Source: 70-18 sp041691815
GTDB lineage: Bacteria > Pseudomonadota > Alphaproteobacteria > Acetobacterales > Acetobacteraceae
DNA length: 17,666 nt
Direction: 5' to 3'
NCBI GenBank assembly: GCA_041691815.1
Contig: JBEPTZ010000090.1
Span: forward strand, 1-17,666
This document shows, piece after piece, positions 7,600-15,248 of the stretch. The notes under the pieces are model-generated. The model searched no databases. It was not told the DNA's origin and worked only from the letters and a program-made list of their open reading frames with translations. Every line of letters starts with the position of its first letter. The first letter of the stretch is position 1. Position numbers and translations under genes: made by a program.

Positions 7600-8715
7600 A
7601 TGCCGGCGGCAGCTTGGGCACGGTTCCGGCGCCTTGGCGCGGCCAAGGACGCGGCAGCGCATCGGATATTGTTTCCGCTCGCCATGCTACTGGCGCTGTT
7701 CGAAATCCCGCTATGGGCCGGGCTGTATCGCACCCACCCCGAATTCGCCGCCTGGCATGCGCATGAAATGCTGTTCGGCTACGCGCTTGCAGTGGTGGCC
7801 GGCTTCCTGCTGGCGCGGATCGATCGGAGGGCCCTGGCCGCGCTGGTGGCTGCCTGGCTGGTGGCGCGGCTTGCCCCGATGCTGGACTGGCCGGCGGTGG
7901 CTGGCCTCGCGGCGCTTGGCTTCGCCTGGGGCGTGACCGGGGTTACTGCCATGCGATTTCTGCGGGCGGCGCGCAAGGGGCGGAACCGCAATTTCGTCGT
8001 CGTGCTGCTCGGCATGGGGGCCGCGGCGACGCTGTTCCAGGCCGGGGCGGCGGGCCTGATTGACGGCGGACCATGGCGCGGCATCCTGCTGATGCTCGAC
8101 CTGGTCAGCCTGATCATGCTGCTGATGGGCGGCCGGGTAATTCCCGCGGCGACCGCCGGCGCGCTGCAACGCCGCAACCTCGTGCTGCGCGACCGGGTGC
8201 AGCCCTGGGTGGAGACCTGGCTGGCAGCGGCGATGTTCACCATGTCGGTCGCCGACCAGATACCGGTGCTCTCAATGCTGGCCGGCGCGGCGGCACTGCT
8301 GGCGGCGCTGCTGGCGGGATTTCGGCTACTGCGCTGGCGCGGTTGGCTGGTGTGGCGGGTGTTCGATCTGGCGGCGCTGCATCTGGCCTATGCCTGGCTG
8401 GTGGCCGGCCTGGCGCTCAAGGCGGCGGCGGCGCTGCTGCCCTGGTTCCCGGCCATGGCCGGCATCCATGCGATCGGCATCGGCGCGCTCGGCATCCTCA
8501 CGGTGACGATGATGCTGCGCACCAATGAAACCCGGCGCCGGTCCGATCGCATGCCATCGCGCCGGATCGCCGGGGTTGCGGTGCTGCTGACCCTGGCCGG
8601 TCTGCTGCGGATCGAGGCGGCGTTCAGCGGCGATCAACAAGCAATCTGGGCGGCTGCGGCCTTCTGGGCGGCGGCAATCCTGGTTGCGGCAAGCACCTAT
8701 CCCACCCGCCGCTGA
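7600..8715 (+). CDS. nnrS: NnrS-family multipass membrane protein
   Basis: The 371-residue product is almost entirely hydrophobic, with roughly ten to twelve membrane segments. Family marks include HAHEMLFGYALAVVAGFLL (about residues 53-71), GGRVIPAATAGALQRR (about 177-192) and, near the C-terminus, HAIGIGALGILTVTMMLRT. These correspond to conserved NnrS segments with histidines thought to bind haem. NnrS proteins are characterised as haem- and copper-containing membrane proteins associated with denitrification regulons and relief of nitric oxide stress; their exact reaction is not settled. The ATG at 7600 is chosen because homologous sequence begins just after it and GAGAG lies a few bases upstream. 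The frame is open far upstream, but that part is a shadow over tetR. Its stop lies 119 bp before the nosX start, so the two may share a transcript. Its presence suggests the host handles NO as well as N2O. Confidence 0.86.
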   Translation: MPAAAWARFRRLGAAKDAAAHRILFPLAMLLALFEIPLWAGLYRTHPEFAAWHAHEMLFGYALAVVAGFLLARIDRRALAALVAAWLVARLAPMLDWPAVAGLAALGFAWGVTGVTAMRFLRAARKGRNRNFVVVLLGMGAAATLFQAGAAGLIDGGPWRGILLMLDLVSLIMLLMGGRVIPAATAGALQRRNLVLRDRVQPWVETWLAAAMFTMSVADQIPVLSMLAGAAALLAALLAGFRLLRWRGWLVWRVFDLAALHLAYAWLVAGLALKAAAALLPWFPAMAGIHAIGIGALGILTVTMMLRTNETRRRSDRMPSRRIAGVAVLLTLAGLLRIEAAFSGDQQAIWAAAAFWAAAILVAASTYPTRR

Positions 8716-8782
8716 CGCCCCGGGCAGAAAAAACGCCGATTAGGCTGCCGCGCCTCGTGTCTGTCAATGTGCTGCATCAACG

Positions 8783-8798
8783 CCGCGGTCGGCCGCGG
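8783..8798. repeat. Short perfect hairpin in the nosX leader
   Basis: CCGCGG, a TCGG tetraloop and CCGCGG form a perfect six-pair GC stem 22 bp upstream of the nosX Shine-Dalgarno sequence. There is no following T-run, so a terminator for nnrS is unlikely. It may be a structured part of the leader RNA or a chance product of high GC content. Confidence 0.3.
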
Positions 8799-8820
8799 GT
8801 GCTAGGGTCCACCGGCGTAG

Positions 8821-8825
8821 AGGAG
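8821..8825 (+). promoter_or_regulatory. Ribosome-binding site that sets the nosX start
   Basis: AGGAG lies nine bases before the GTG at 8835. It argues against an earlier in-frame GTG at 8757, whose translated extension is Arg-rich and would put a non-signal sequence in front of the Tat signal peptide. Confidence 0.7.
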
Positions 8826-8834
8826 AAACACCCC

Positions 8835-9917
8835 GTGGCCGGATCGGAACCGAAATCGCCTGGACGCCGACGCTTCATTGCCATCAGTGCCGCGATGCCC
8901 GGCCTGGCGCTGCTCCCGATGCCGGCGGGACGCGCAGCCGCTCACCCGGATACCCCCGGGACGCTGCGCACCTGGCATGGCACGGCGCTTGGCGCTGATG
9001 CGACGATGCAACTGCACCACCCGGACCCGGTGGCCGCCGACGCCCTGATCGCGCGGTGCCTGGCCGAGGTCAGGCGGTTGGAGCAGGTATTCAGCCTGTA
9101 TCGGCCCGACTCGGCGCTCAGTCGGCTGAACCGCGCCGGCCACTTGGATGACCCGCCGATCGAACTGGTGGAACTGCTCGGCATCAGCCGCCAGTTCAGC
9201 GGCCTGACCGGCGGCGCGTTCGACGTGACGGTGCAGCCGTTATGGACCGTCTACGCGGCGCATTTCCGCACGCCGGATGCCGATCCGCGCGGCCCGACGC
9301 CGCAGCGGATCGCCGCAGCACTGCGCAGGGTTGGCGCCGCCGGCGTGCAGGTCGCCGCATCGCGTCTCGGCTTCACTACGCCCGGGATGCAGATCACCCT
9401 GAACGGCATCGCCCAAGGTTACATCACCGACCGCATCGTGGCACTGCTGCGCGCCGAGGGCATTGACCGTTCGCTGGTGGACATGGGCGAAATCCGGGCG
9501 ATCGGCACGCGCCCAGACGGCCATCGCTGGACGGTCGGGCTGCAGGACCCGGGCGCGCCGGACCGGATCGCCGGTGAGATCCTGATCGCCAACGAGGCGG
9601 TGGCGACCTCCGGCGGCTACGGAACGCTGCTGGACCCGGCCGGGCGGTTCAACCACATCTTCGATCCGGCCACCGGCGGCAGCAGCACCGCCTATCGCAG
9701 CGTCTCGGTGGTGGCGCCGACCGCGACCACGGCGGATGCGCTGTCCACCGGATTCTCCCTGATGCCGCTCGCCGCATGCCAGCAGGTTGCCGACCGGCTC
9801 GGCATCCGCGCCCATTTCGTCCTGTCCGACGGCACCCGCCTGGTGCTGCGGTCGCGCCCCGGCGCCCCCAGGCAGCAGAGCCGGGCGGGCGGGCAGACGG
9901 TGCCTGCGCATGGCTGA
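8835..9917 (+). CDS. nosX: NosX, periplasmic FAD:protein FMN transferase (ApbE family)
   Basis: NosX takes FMN from FAD and attaches it to a Ser/Thr of a target protein, here most likely NosR. The 360-residue product begins with a Tat signal: twin arginines in GRRRFIAIS (about residues 10-18), then a hydrophobic stretch ending near AGRAAAHP. ApbE family blocks follow in order: SLYRPDSALSRLN (about 87-99), GGAFDVTVQPLW (126-137), TLNGIAQGYITDRI (188-201), LVDMGEIRAIG (214-224), VATSGGY (256-262), HIFDPATG (274-281) and TTADALSTGFSLM (298-310). The last carries the Asp/Thr metal-binding signature of the family. The GTG start is chosen from its AGGAG and the signal peptide. It lies upstream of nosR with an opposite-strand gene between them. 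It ends before a hairpin that probably terminates its transcript. Confidence 0.9.
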   Translation: MAGSEPKSPGRRRFIAISAAMPGLALLPMPAGRAAAHPDTPGTLRTWHGTALGADATMQLHHPDPVAADALIARCLAEVRRLEQVFSLYRPDSALSRLNRAGHLDDPPIELVELLGISRQFSGLTGGAFDVTVQPLWTVYAAHFRTPDADPRGPTPQRIAAALRRVGAAGVQVAASRLGFTTPGMQITLNGIAQGYITDRIVALLRAEGIDRSLVDMGEIRAIGTRPDGHRWTVGLQDPGAPDRIAGEILIANEAVATSGGYGTLLDPAGRFNHIFDPATGGSSTAYRSVSVVAPTATTADALSTGFSLMPLAACQQVADRLGIRAHFVLSDGTRLVLRSRPGAPRQQSRAGGQTVPAHG

Positions 9918-9935
9918 TGCGTGTCGTAACGCTCA

Positions 9936-9966
9936 GATGCGCCGGGGCCACGATCGCCGGTGCATC
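9936..9966. terminator. Hairpin terminator between convergent nosX and ferritin-like gene
   Basis: The arms GATGCGCCGG (9936-9945) and CCGGTGCATC (9957-9966) pair over ten positions with one G-U wobble and an 11-base loop. The hairpin lies in the 52-bp gap between two convergent stop codons, where a shared terminator is expected. No T-run follows on either side, so it could act as a factor-dependent terminator or an RNA-stabilising 3' end. The wobble pair exists only in the plus-strand RNA; the minus-strand RNA would have an A-C mismatch there. Confidence 0.6.
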
Positions 9967-9969
9967 GCG

Positions 9970-10866
9970 TCAAGCCTGTCGTGGCAACGCGCCATGCACG
10001 GTGGCCAGCCGCTGCAAGGCATGCGCCGCCAGCCGTTGCGCCTCCTGCAGCATGATCTCGTCGGTGGCGTGGTCGGCGGCGTCGGCATAGCGATCGAAGG
10101 CCTCCTCCAGCAGGCCGAGTCCCTCGAACACCGAGCGGGCATGCAACTCGGCGGCCGGCGCCGCGGCCCGGCTGCCAAGCCGGGCCGCCAGTTCGGCCGC
10201 CAGAGCGTCCTCGTCATCGGCGGCAGTCTCGAACAGGGCTGCGGTCGCCGGCTGGCTGTCCGCCCGGTTCGCCGCGGCGAGCGCCCGATGCGCGGCAGCG
10301 GCGGCGCGCTCCCGGGGAACCGCCTGGGCCAGCAACTCGTCGAGCGAGCCAGGCCGGGACGCCGGATGCGGCGGGGCGGCGGCGTGTTCGCTCCGCCAGG
10401 CCCGGCGGCGCTCGTGCCGCAGCCGGGCGGCGTGATCCAGTTCCTCCTTGGCGAAGGTTTCCGCCAGGCTGCGAAGCGCCTCGTTCGGCGCCTCGGCCGC
10501 CAGGTAGCTGAAGAAGGCGAACGCGCGCTCCTCATTGCGCACCGCGATCGCCAGCGCCCGATACGGGCTGAGGGTGGCCGACCGCGCCGCGTCCGCGTCG
10601 AAATTATCCGGCAACTCCCATCGGACCAGCGCATGGTCAGGCAGCCTGCCGGTCAGTTCGCGGGCCCGCGTCTCCACCTGTTCCACGTGGCGTGCCTCCA
10701 TCTCGGCCAGCAGGGTGAAGGTTGCGGCAAGCCCGGCTTCGCCCTGGTCGCGCATGCGCCGGGCCAGGTCCTGGTAGCGGCGAACCGCCTCCTGTTCCAT
10801 CGCGTGCGTGAGGGCGAGCAACTCCCCGGTCGAACCGATCCGCGGGAGCGAGGTGATGACGGACAT
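9970..10866 (-). CDS. Ferritin/rubrerythrin-like di-iron protein with helical C-terminal extension
   Basis: The 298-residue product starts with a ferritin-like four-helix bundle holding a full set of candidate di-iron ligands. These are E24 in an E-x6-Y pattern (Y31), an ExxH pair at E57/H60, glutamates E112/E113, and a second ExxH at E142/H145. Residues after about 160 are Ala/Arg/Glu-rich with further predicted helices (LFETAADDEDALAAELAARL, then LHARSVFEGLGLLEEAFDRY) and resemble a second, ligand-poor helical bundle. No rubredoxin-type CxxC domain is present, so it is not a classical rubrerythrin. No signal peptide is seen, so it is probably cytoplasmic. The ATG at 10866 has AGGGG about eight bases upstream; a GTG at 10902 would add 12 residues. 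It is divergent from nosR and convergent with nosX. Iron storage or oxygen/peroxide protection are plausible roles; neither is shown by the sequence. Confidence 0.8.
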   Translation of the reverse strand: MSVITSLPRIGSTGELLALTHAMEQEAVRRYQDLARRMRDQGEAGLAATFTLLAEMEARHVEQVETRARELTGRLPDHALVRWELPDNFDADAARSATLSPYRALAIAVRNEERAFAFFSYLAAEAPNEALRSLAETFAKEELDHAARLRHERRRAWRSEHAAAPPHPASRPGSLDELLAQAVPRERAAAAAHRALAAANRADSQPATAALFETAADDEDALAAELAARLGSRAAAPAAELHARSVFEGLGLLEEAFDRYADAADHATDEIMLQEAQRLAAHALQRLATVHGALPRQA

Positions 10867-10955
10867 GCTGACGGCCCCTGGCTGCTGTGGGTAGGGCTTC
10901 ACGATAGACCAATGCCATGCGCGGCAGATATCCGAATCGACCGACGAGGCGAACG
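10867..10955. promoter_or_regulatory. Divergent promoter region of ferritin-like gene and nosR
   Basis: These 89 bp separate two divergent starts and should hold both promoters. GAGG at 10946-10949 is the nosR ribosome-binding site. I find no good FNR/NNR box; the best approximation, TTCAC-N4-GACCA around 10898-10911, matches too poorly to call. No convincing -35/-10 pair can be named by eye. Confidence 0.4.
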
Positions 10956-13193
10956 ATGAAGTTCAGGCAGGCTCCCCCGGGACCGTTCAGGATCGTGATC
11001 CTGGCGCTGATGTTTTGCACGCTCGCAGCCATGATGGCGCCATCAGCGCACGCCGCCGGCCGCCTGGCAGACGAACTCAAGCAGGTGACGGCGGCCGATG
11101 TCTTTCCCGACGCGGACAGCGTCGGCGCGGTCGAGGGCAATCCGCCGGCGGCGGCCGCCTACAAGGGCGCCGAACTGCTCGGCTATATCTACCTGAACGC
11201 CGACGTGGTGGATTCCACCGGCTATTCCGGCAAGCCGATCAACATTCTCGTCGCCATCGACACCAAGGGCAGGATCGTCGGCGCCAAGCTGATGGAGCAC
11301 CATGAGCCGATCGTGCTGATCGGCATCCCGGCGGCGAAGATGACCGCCTTCATCCACGCCTATGTCGGCCTGAACTACAGCGAAACGCCGACCAGGACAT
11401 CGGACAATCCACCGGCCGACATCATCAGCGGCGCGACGGTGACAACCATGGTGATCGGCGACAGCATCACCCGCTCGGCCCGGCGGATCGCCCAGTCGCG
11501 CGGCCTCGGCAACGCCAAGGCCGCGGCCGTTGCCGCCGCGCCCGCCGTCATCCGCAAGCTCAACCCCGCCGTCGATGCGATCGAGGACTGGGCGACACTG
11601 CTCGGCGACGGCTCGGTGCGCCGACTGTCGCTCAGTGTGGCCGATGTCAACACCGCCTTCGCCAAATCCAGCAACCCCGACGCCGCCGCGCATCCGGAGC
11701 CAGGGCCGGACAGCGACAATTTCGTCGACCTCTACCTGGCGCCGGTCAGCGTGCCGTCGATCGGCCGCAGCCTGCTTGGCGCGGATGGCTACCAGCGCCT
11801 GAAGGACCGCCTCAAGCCCGGCCAGCAGGCGATCATCGTGGCCGGGTCGGGCCGCTACTCGTTCAAGGGCTCCGGCTATGTGCGCGGCGGCATCTTCGAC
11901 CGGATCGAGCTGATCCAGGGCGACACCATCGTGCGCTTCCGCGACCGCAACCACCAGCGGCTGGGCGCGTTCGCCGCCGCCGGCGCGCCGAACTTCCCCG
12001 AGATCGCCCTGTTCACGGTGCCCGAGACCAACAATCTGGACATCATCGAACCCTGGCGCCTGGCCCTGCTGGCACAGCGCGGTATCGGCGCACGCGAGAA
12101 GGCGTTCCTCACCTTCGACCTCGGATACACCTTGCCGGCGAAGTACCTGGTCACCGAGCAGCCGCCGGCAGCCCAGGTGACCGCCGCGGCTCCGGCCCCG
12201 GCCGCCGCCGTCGCCCAGCCGCCCCCCGAGAGCGACATGCTGTGGATGCGCATTTGGCGCGGCAAGATCATGCAGGTGGCAATCCTGTCGGTGGCACTGC
12301 TGGCGCTGACCGGGATCTTCTTCTTTCAGGACCAGCTGGTGCAACGTCCGGTGCTCTATAAGCGCCTGCGGCTGGGCTTCCTGCTGTTCACGCTGTTCTG
12401 GATCGGCTGGTACGCGCATGCCCAGCTCTCAGTGGTCAATGTGCTCACCTTCACCGGCGCGCTGCGCGGCAACTTCCGCTGGGAATACTTCCTGATGGAC
12501 CCGCTGGTGTTCATGCTGTGGAGTTCGGTCGCGGTGGCGATGCTGTTCTGGGGCCGGGGCGCGTTCTGCGGCTGGCTCTGCCCGTTCGGCGCATTGCAGG
12601 AACTGACCAACATGCTGGCCAAGCGGCTGCACATCCCGCAGGTCGCGGTGCCGTTCGGCGTGCATCAGCGGTTATGGCCGATCAAGTACATCATCTTCCT
12701 GGTACTGTTCGGCCTGTCGCTGTATTCGCTGAGTCTCAGCGAGCAGGCGGCCGAGGTCGAACCGTTCAAGACCGCGATGATCCTCGATTTCGTGCGTACC
12801 TGGCCATTCGTGCTGTATGCGCTGGTGCTGCTGTTCGCCGGCCTGTTCATCGAGCGGTTCTTCTGCCGCTATCTGTGCCCGCTCGGCGCGGCGCTGGCGA
12901 TTCCGGCCCGCATCCGCATGTTCGACTGGCTGAAGCGCTACCGCGAATGCGGCAATCCGTGCCAGCGCTGCTCCAACGAATGCCCGGTGCAGGCGATTCA
13001 TCCGGAGGGCAACATCAACCCCAACGAGTGCATCCAGTGTCTGCACTGCCAGGTGCTGTACCACGATGACCATCTCTGTCCGGTGATGATCCAGAAGCGC
13101 CTGAAGCGCGAGCGTTTCGCGGCGTTGTCGTCCGGCACCGTCCCGCCCGCCGCCACCGGCAAATCCGCCGCCGCGCGGGCTCCGGGCTCCTGA
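10956..13193 (+). CDS. nosR: NosR, membrane flavo-iron-sulfur protein for N2O reduction
   Basis: The 745-residue product begins with a signal sequence (about 1-33, ending SAHAAG). A periplasmic FMN-binding domain follows, with the flavinylation motif DIISGAT, so T161 is the predicted FMN attachment site. After an Ala/Pro-rich linker (about 407-425) come about five membrane helices. Between them are two cytoplasmic CxxxCP motifs, C538/C542 (FCGWLCPFG) and C637/C641 (FCRYLCPLG). The C-terminus has a ferredoxin-like domain with cysteines C665, C669, C672, C676 and C692, C695, C698, C708, enough for two 4Fe-4S clusters. This is the full NosR plan, and the family supports electron delivery to NosZ and nos expression. 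The ATG at 10956 has GAGG six bases upstream and gives a clean signal peptide; an ATG at 10917 would add 13 Arg-rich residues. The gene is followed by an 84-bp gap with a separate promoter for nosZ. Confidence 0.95.
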   Translation: MKFRQAPPGPFRIVILALMFCTLAAMMAPSAHAAGRLADELKQVTAADVFPDADSVGAVEGNPPAAAAYKGAELLGYIYLNADVVDSTGYSGKPINILVAIDTKGRIVGAKLMEHHEPIVLIGIPAAKMTAFIHAYVGLNYSETPTRTSDNPPADIISGATVTTMVIGDSITRSARRIAQSRGLGNAKAAAVAAAPAVIRKLNPAVDAIEDWATLLGDGSVRRLSLSVADVNTAFAKSSNPDAAAHPEPGPDSDNFVDLYLAPVSVPSIGRSLLGADGYQRLKDRLKPGQQAIIVAGSGRYSFKGSGYVRGGIFDRIELIQGDTIVRFRDRNHQRLGAFAAAGAPNFPEIALFTVPETNNLDIIEPWRLALLAQRGIGAREKAFLTFDLGYTLPAKYLVTEQPPAAQVTAAAPAPAAAVAQPPPESDMLWMRIWRGKIMQVAILSVALLALTGIFFFQDQLVQRPVLYKRLRLGFLLFTLFWIGWYAHAQLSVVNVLTFTGALRGNFRWEYFLMDPLVFMLWSSVAVAMLFWGRGAFCGWLCPFGALQELTNMLAKRLHIPQVAVPFGVHQRLWPIKYIIFLVLFGLSLYSLSLSEQAAEVEPFKTAMILDFVRTWPFVLYALVLLFAGLFIERFFCRYLCPLGAALAIPARIRMFDWLKRYRECGNPCQRCSNECPVQAIHPEGNINPNECIQCLHCQVLYHDDHLCPVMIQKRLKRERFAALSSGTVPPAATGKSAAARAPGS

Positions 13194-13204
13194 GTGCGGC
13201 AACA

Positions 13205-13218
13205 TTGACCGATATCAA
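13205..13218. promoter_or_regulatory. FNR/NNR-type (CRP-FNR superfamily) binding site upstream of nosZ
   Basis: TTGAC-CGAT-ATCAA matches the consensus TTGAT-N4-ATCAA at nine of ten defined positions, and the outer palindrome extends to CATTGA-N6-TCAATG. Its centre lies about 39-42 bp upstream of the start site predicted from the -10 element at 13238, the class II activator position. By sequence alone it could bind FnrP, NNR/NnrR or DNR; these share almost the same site. It implies induction by low oxygen and/or NO. Confidence 0.8.
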
Positions 13219-13237
13219 TGCCGCCGCGCCCAACTGG

Positions 13238-13243
13238 TACAAT
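13238..13243 (+). promoter_or_regulatory. -10 element of the nosZ promoter
   Basis: TACAAT matches TATAAT at five of six positions. It starts 19 bp after the end of the FNR-type box, close to the roughly 22 bp usual for class II FNR promoters. No -35 hexamer is seen, consistent with an activator-dependent promoter. The predicted transcript would begin near 13250-13253, leaving a leader of about 25 bases before the nosZ ATG. Confidence 0.6.
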
Positions 13244-13277
13244 GTGCGGTCATGAGTTCTTGGCAAAGGAGAGCCCG

Positions 13278-15248
13278 ATGGCCAGCGACCACACCGCCAC
13301 GCCCGGCCAACCCACCACGCAGCCCGGCGACGCCCCGCAGGAGACCCGCGCCGGCCTCGGCCGCCGTGGACTGCTCGAAGGCTCCGCCCTGATCGCCGGT
13401 GCCGCGGGTGCGCTCGCCGGCGGGCTGACCGGCTTCTCGCGCCGCGCCCTGGCACAGCCCGGTGCCGCCGCCGGTGGCCAGAGCGTCGAGGTGCGCCCCG
13501 GCGACCTGGACGAGTACTACGGCTTCAACAGCAGCGGCCAGACCGGCGAGGTCCGCATCATGGGCCTCCCGTCGATGCGCGAGTTCATGCGCATCCCGGT
13601 GTTCAACCGCGACAGCGCCACCGGCTGGGGCCTGACCAACGAAAGCCGAAAGGTCCTCACCGAGGGGTTGCTGCCGGAGTCGAAGGAGCACCTGAAGGAC
13701 AAGGGTGGCGTCTTCCACAACGGCGATGCCCACCATCCGCATATGTCGTTCACCGACGGCACCTATGACGGCCGCTATATCTTCATCAACGACAAGGCGA
13801 ACTGCCGGGTGGCGCGCATCCGCTGCGACGTGATGAAGTGCGACAAGATCATCGAGGTGCCGAACGCGTCCGACATCCACGGCCTGCGGCCGCAGAAATT
13901 CCCGCGCACCGGCTACGTTTTCGCCAACAGCGAGCACATCATCCCGATCCCCAATGACGGCTCGGTGCTGGATGACGACAAGAGCAAATACTGGGCAGTC
14001 TACACCGCGATCGACGGCGACACCATGAAGGTCGCCTGGCAGGTGCTGGTGGACGGCAACCTGGACAACACCGATTGCGACTACCAGGGCAAATACGCCT
14101 TCTCCACCTGCTACAATTCCGAGAAGGGCTTCAACCTCGCCGACATGACCTCCGCCGAACAGGACTGGGTGGTGATCTTCAACCTCAAGCGCATCGAAGC
14201 GGCGGTGAAGGCCGGCGACTTCAGGACCATGGGCGGGGTGCCTGTGGTCGATGGCCGGCACGGCTCGAAATACACCCGCTACGTTCCGGTTTCCAACAAC
14301 CCGCATGGCATGAATACTGCGCCGGACGGCATCCACGTGGTGGCCAACGGCAAGCTGTCGCCGACCGCGACGGTGCTCGACGTGCGGCTGTTCGATGATC
14401 TGTTCGACGACAAGATCAAGCCGCGCGATGTGGTGGTGGCCGAACCGGAACTCGGCCTCGGGCCGCTGCATACCGCGTTCGACGGCAAGGGCAACGCCTT
14501 CACCACGCTGTTCATCGACAGCCAGGTGGTGAAGTGGAACATCGACAAGGCGCGCCGGGCGTTCAAGGGCGAAAAGGTCGACCCGATCCTGCAGAAAATC
14601 GATGTCCACTACCAGCCCGGGCATAACCACAGCTCGATGGGCGAAACCAAGGAAGCCGATGGCAAGTGGCTCGTTTCACTTAACAAATTCTCCAAGGACC
14701 GCTTCCTTCCGGTCGGCCCGCTACACCCGGAGAACGACCAGCTGATCGACATCTCCGGCGACGCGATGAAGCTGGTGCATGACGGCCCGAGCTTCGCCGA
14801 GCCGCACGACCTGTGCATCGTGCATCGCTCGAAGGTCAATCCGATCATGATCTACAAACGCGACGACCCAAGCTGGGAGGATGTGCGCCAGCAGGCCGCC
14901 ATCGACAAGGTGAAGCTGGAGGAGGCGGCGCACGTCATCCGCGACGGCAACAAGGTGCGGGTCTACATGACCTCGATCGCGCCGCAGTTCAGCCTGGAGA
15001 AGTTCACCGTCCAGCAGGGCAACGAGGTGACGGTGGTGGTGACCAACCTCGACGACATCGAGGACCTGACGCACGGCTTCACCATGACGCGGCATGGCGT
15101 GGCGATGGAGATCTCGCCGCAGCAGACCGCCTCGGTCACCTTCATCGCCGATCGGCCCGGTGTGCACTGGTACTACTGCCAGTGGTTCTGCCACGCACTG
15201 CACATGGAGATGGCGGGGCGGATGATCGTGGAGCCGCGCAAGACATGA
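13278..15248 (+). CDS. nosZ: NosZ, nitrous oxide reductase (Tat-exported, clade I type)
   Basis: NosZ reduces N2O to N2 in the periplasm. The 656-residue product has a Tat signal peptide with twin arginines R29/R30 (LGRRGLLEGSALI) and a cut site near RRALAQ. A seven-bladed propeller carries all seven CuZ histidines: H152 and H153 (DAHHPHMS), H201 (DIHGLRPQ), H343 (NNPHGMN), H398 (GPLHTAFDG), H449 (GHNHSSMG) and H510 (EPHDLC). The C-terminal cupredoxin domain holds the CuA ligands H599, C634, W636, C638, H642 and M645 (CQWFCHALHMEM). Ligand spacing agrees with characterised clade I enzymes. The ATG at 13278 has AAGGAG six bases upstream; an in-frame ATG at 13218 would lie over the FNR-type box. 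The gene has its own FNR-regulated promoter and overlaps nosD by ATGA. Every key residue is present, so the enzyme should be functional. Confidence 0.98.
   Translation: MASDHTATPGQPTTQPGDAPQETRAGLGRRGLLEGSALIAGAAGALAGGLTGFSRRALAQPGAAAGGQSVEVRPGDLDEYYGFNSSGQTGEVRIMGLPSMREFMRIPVFNRDSATGWGLTNESRKVLTEGLLPESKEHLKDKGGVFHNGDAHHPHMSFTDGTYDGRYIFINDKANCRVARIRCDVMKCDKIIEVPNASDIHGLRPQKFPRTGYVFANSEHIIPIPNDGSVLDDDKSKYWAVYTAIDGDTMKVAWQVLVDGNLDNTDCDYQGKYAFSTCYNSEKGFNLADMTSAEQDWVVIFNLKRIEAAVKAGDFRTMGGVPVVDGRHGSKYTRYVPVSNNPHGMNTAPDGIHVVANGKLSPTATVLDVRLFDDLFDDKIKPRDVVVAEPELGLGPLHTAFDGKGNAFTTLFIDSQVVKWNIDKARRAFKGEKVDPILQKIDVHYQPGHNHSSMGETKEADGKWLVSLNKFSKDRFLPVGPLHPENDQLIDISGDAMKLVHDGPSFAEPHDLCIVHRSKVNPIMIYKRDDPSWEDVRQQAAIDKVKLEEAAHVIRDGNKVRVYMTSIAPQFSLEKFTVQQGNEVTVVVTNLDDIEDLTHGFTMTRHGVAMEISPQQTASVTFIADRPGVHWYYCQWFCHALHMEMAGRMIVEPRKT

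Noticed and set aside
8757..8834. Longer nosX start at the GTG at 8757
   Set aside because: There is no ribosome-binding site, and the extension precedes and would disrupt the Tat signal. The GTG at 8835 has AGGAG nine bases upstream.
10898..10911. FNR-like site (TTCAC-N4-GACCA) upstream of nosR
   Set aside because: Several mismatches fall in both half sites, including the key TTGA/TCAA positions. It is no better than expected by chance.
11043..12419. Minus-strand open frame of 458 codons opposite nosR
   Set aside because: It is a GC-driven shadow; the plus strand has the NosR domains, signal peptide and flavinylation motif.
13215..14630. Minus-strand open frame of 471 codons opposite nosZ
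   Set aside because: It is a shadow of nosZ, rich in Val, His, Asp and Ala, with no recognisable domain. All copper ligands lie on the plus strand.
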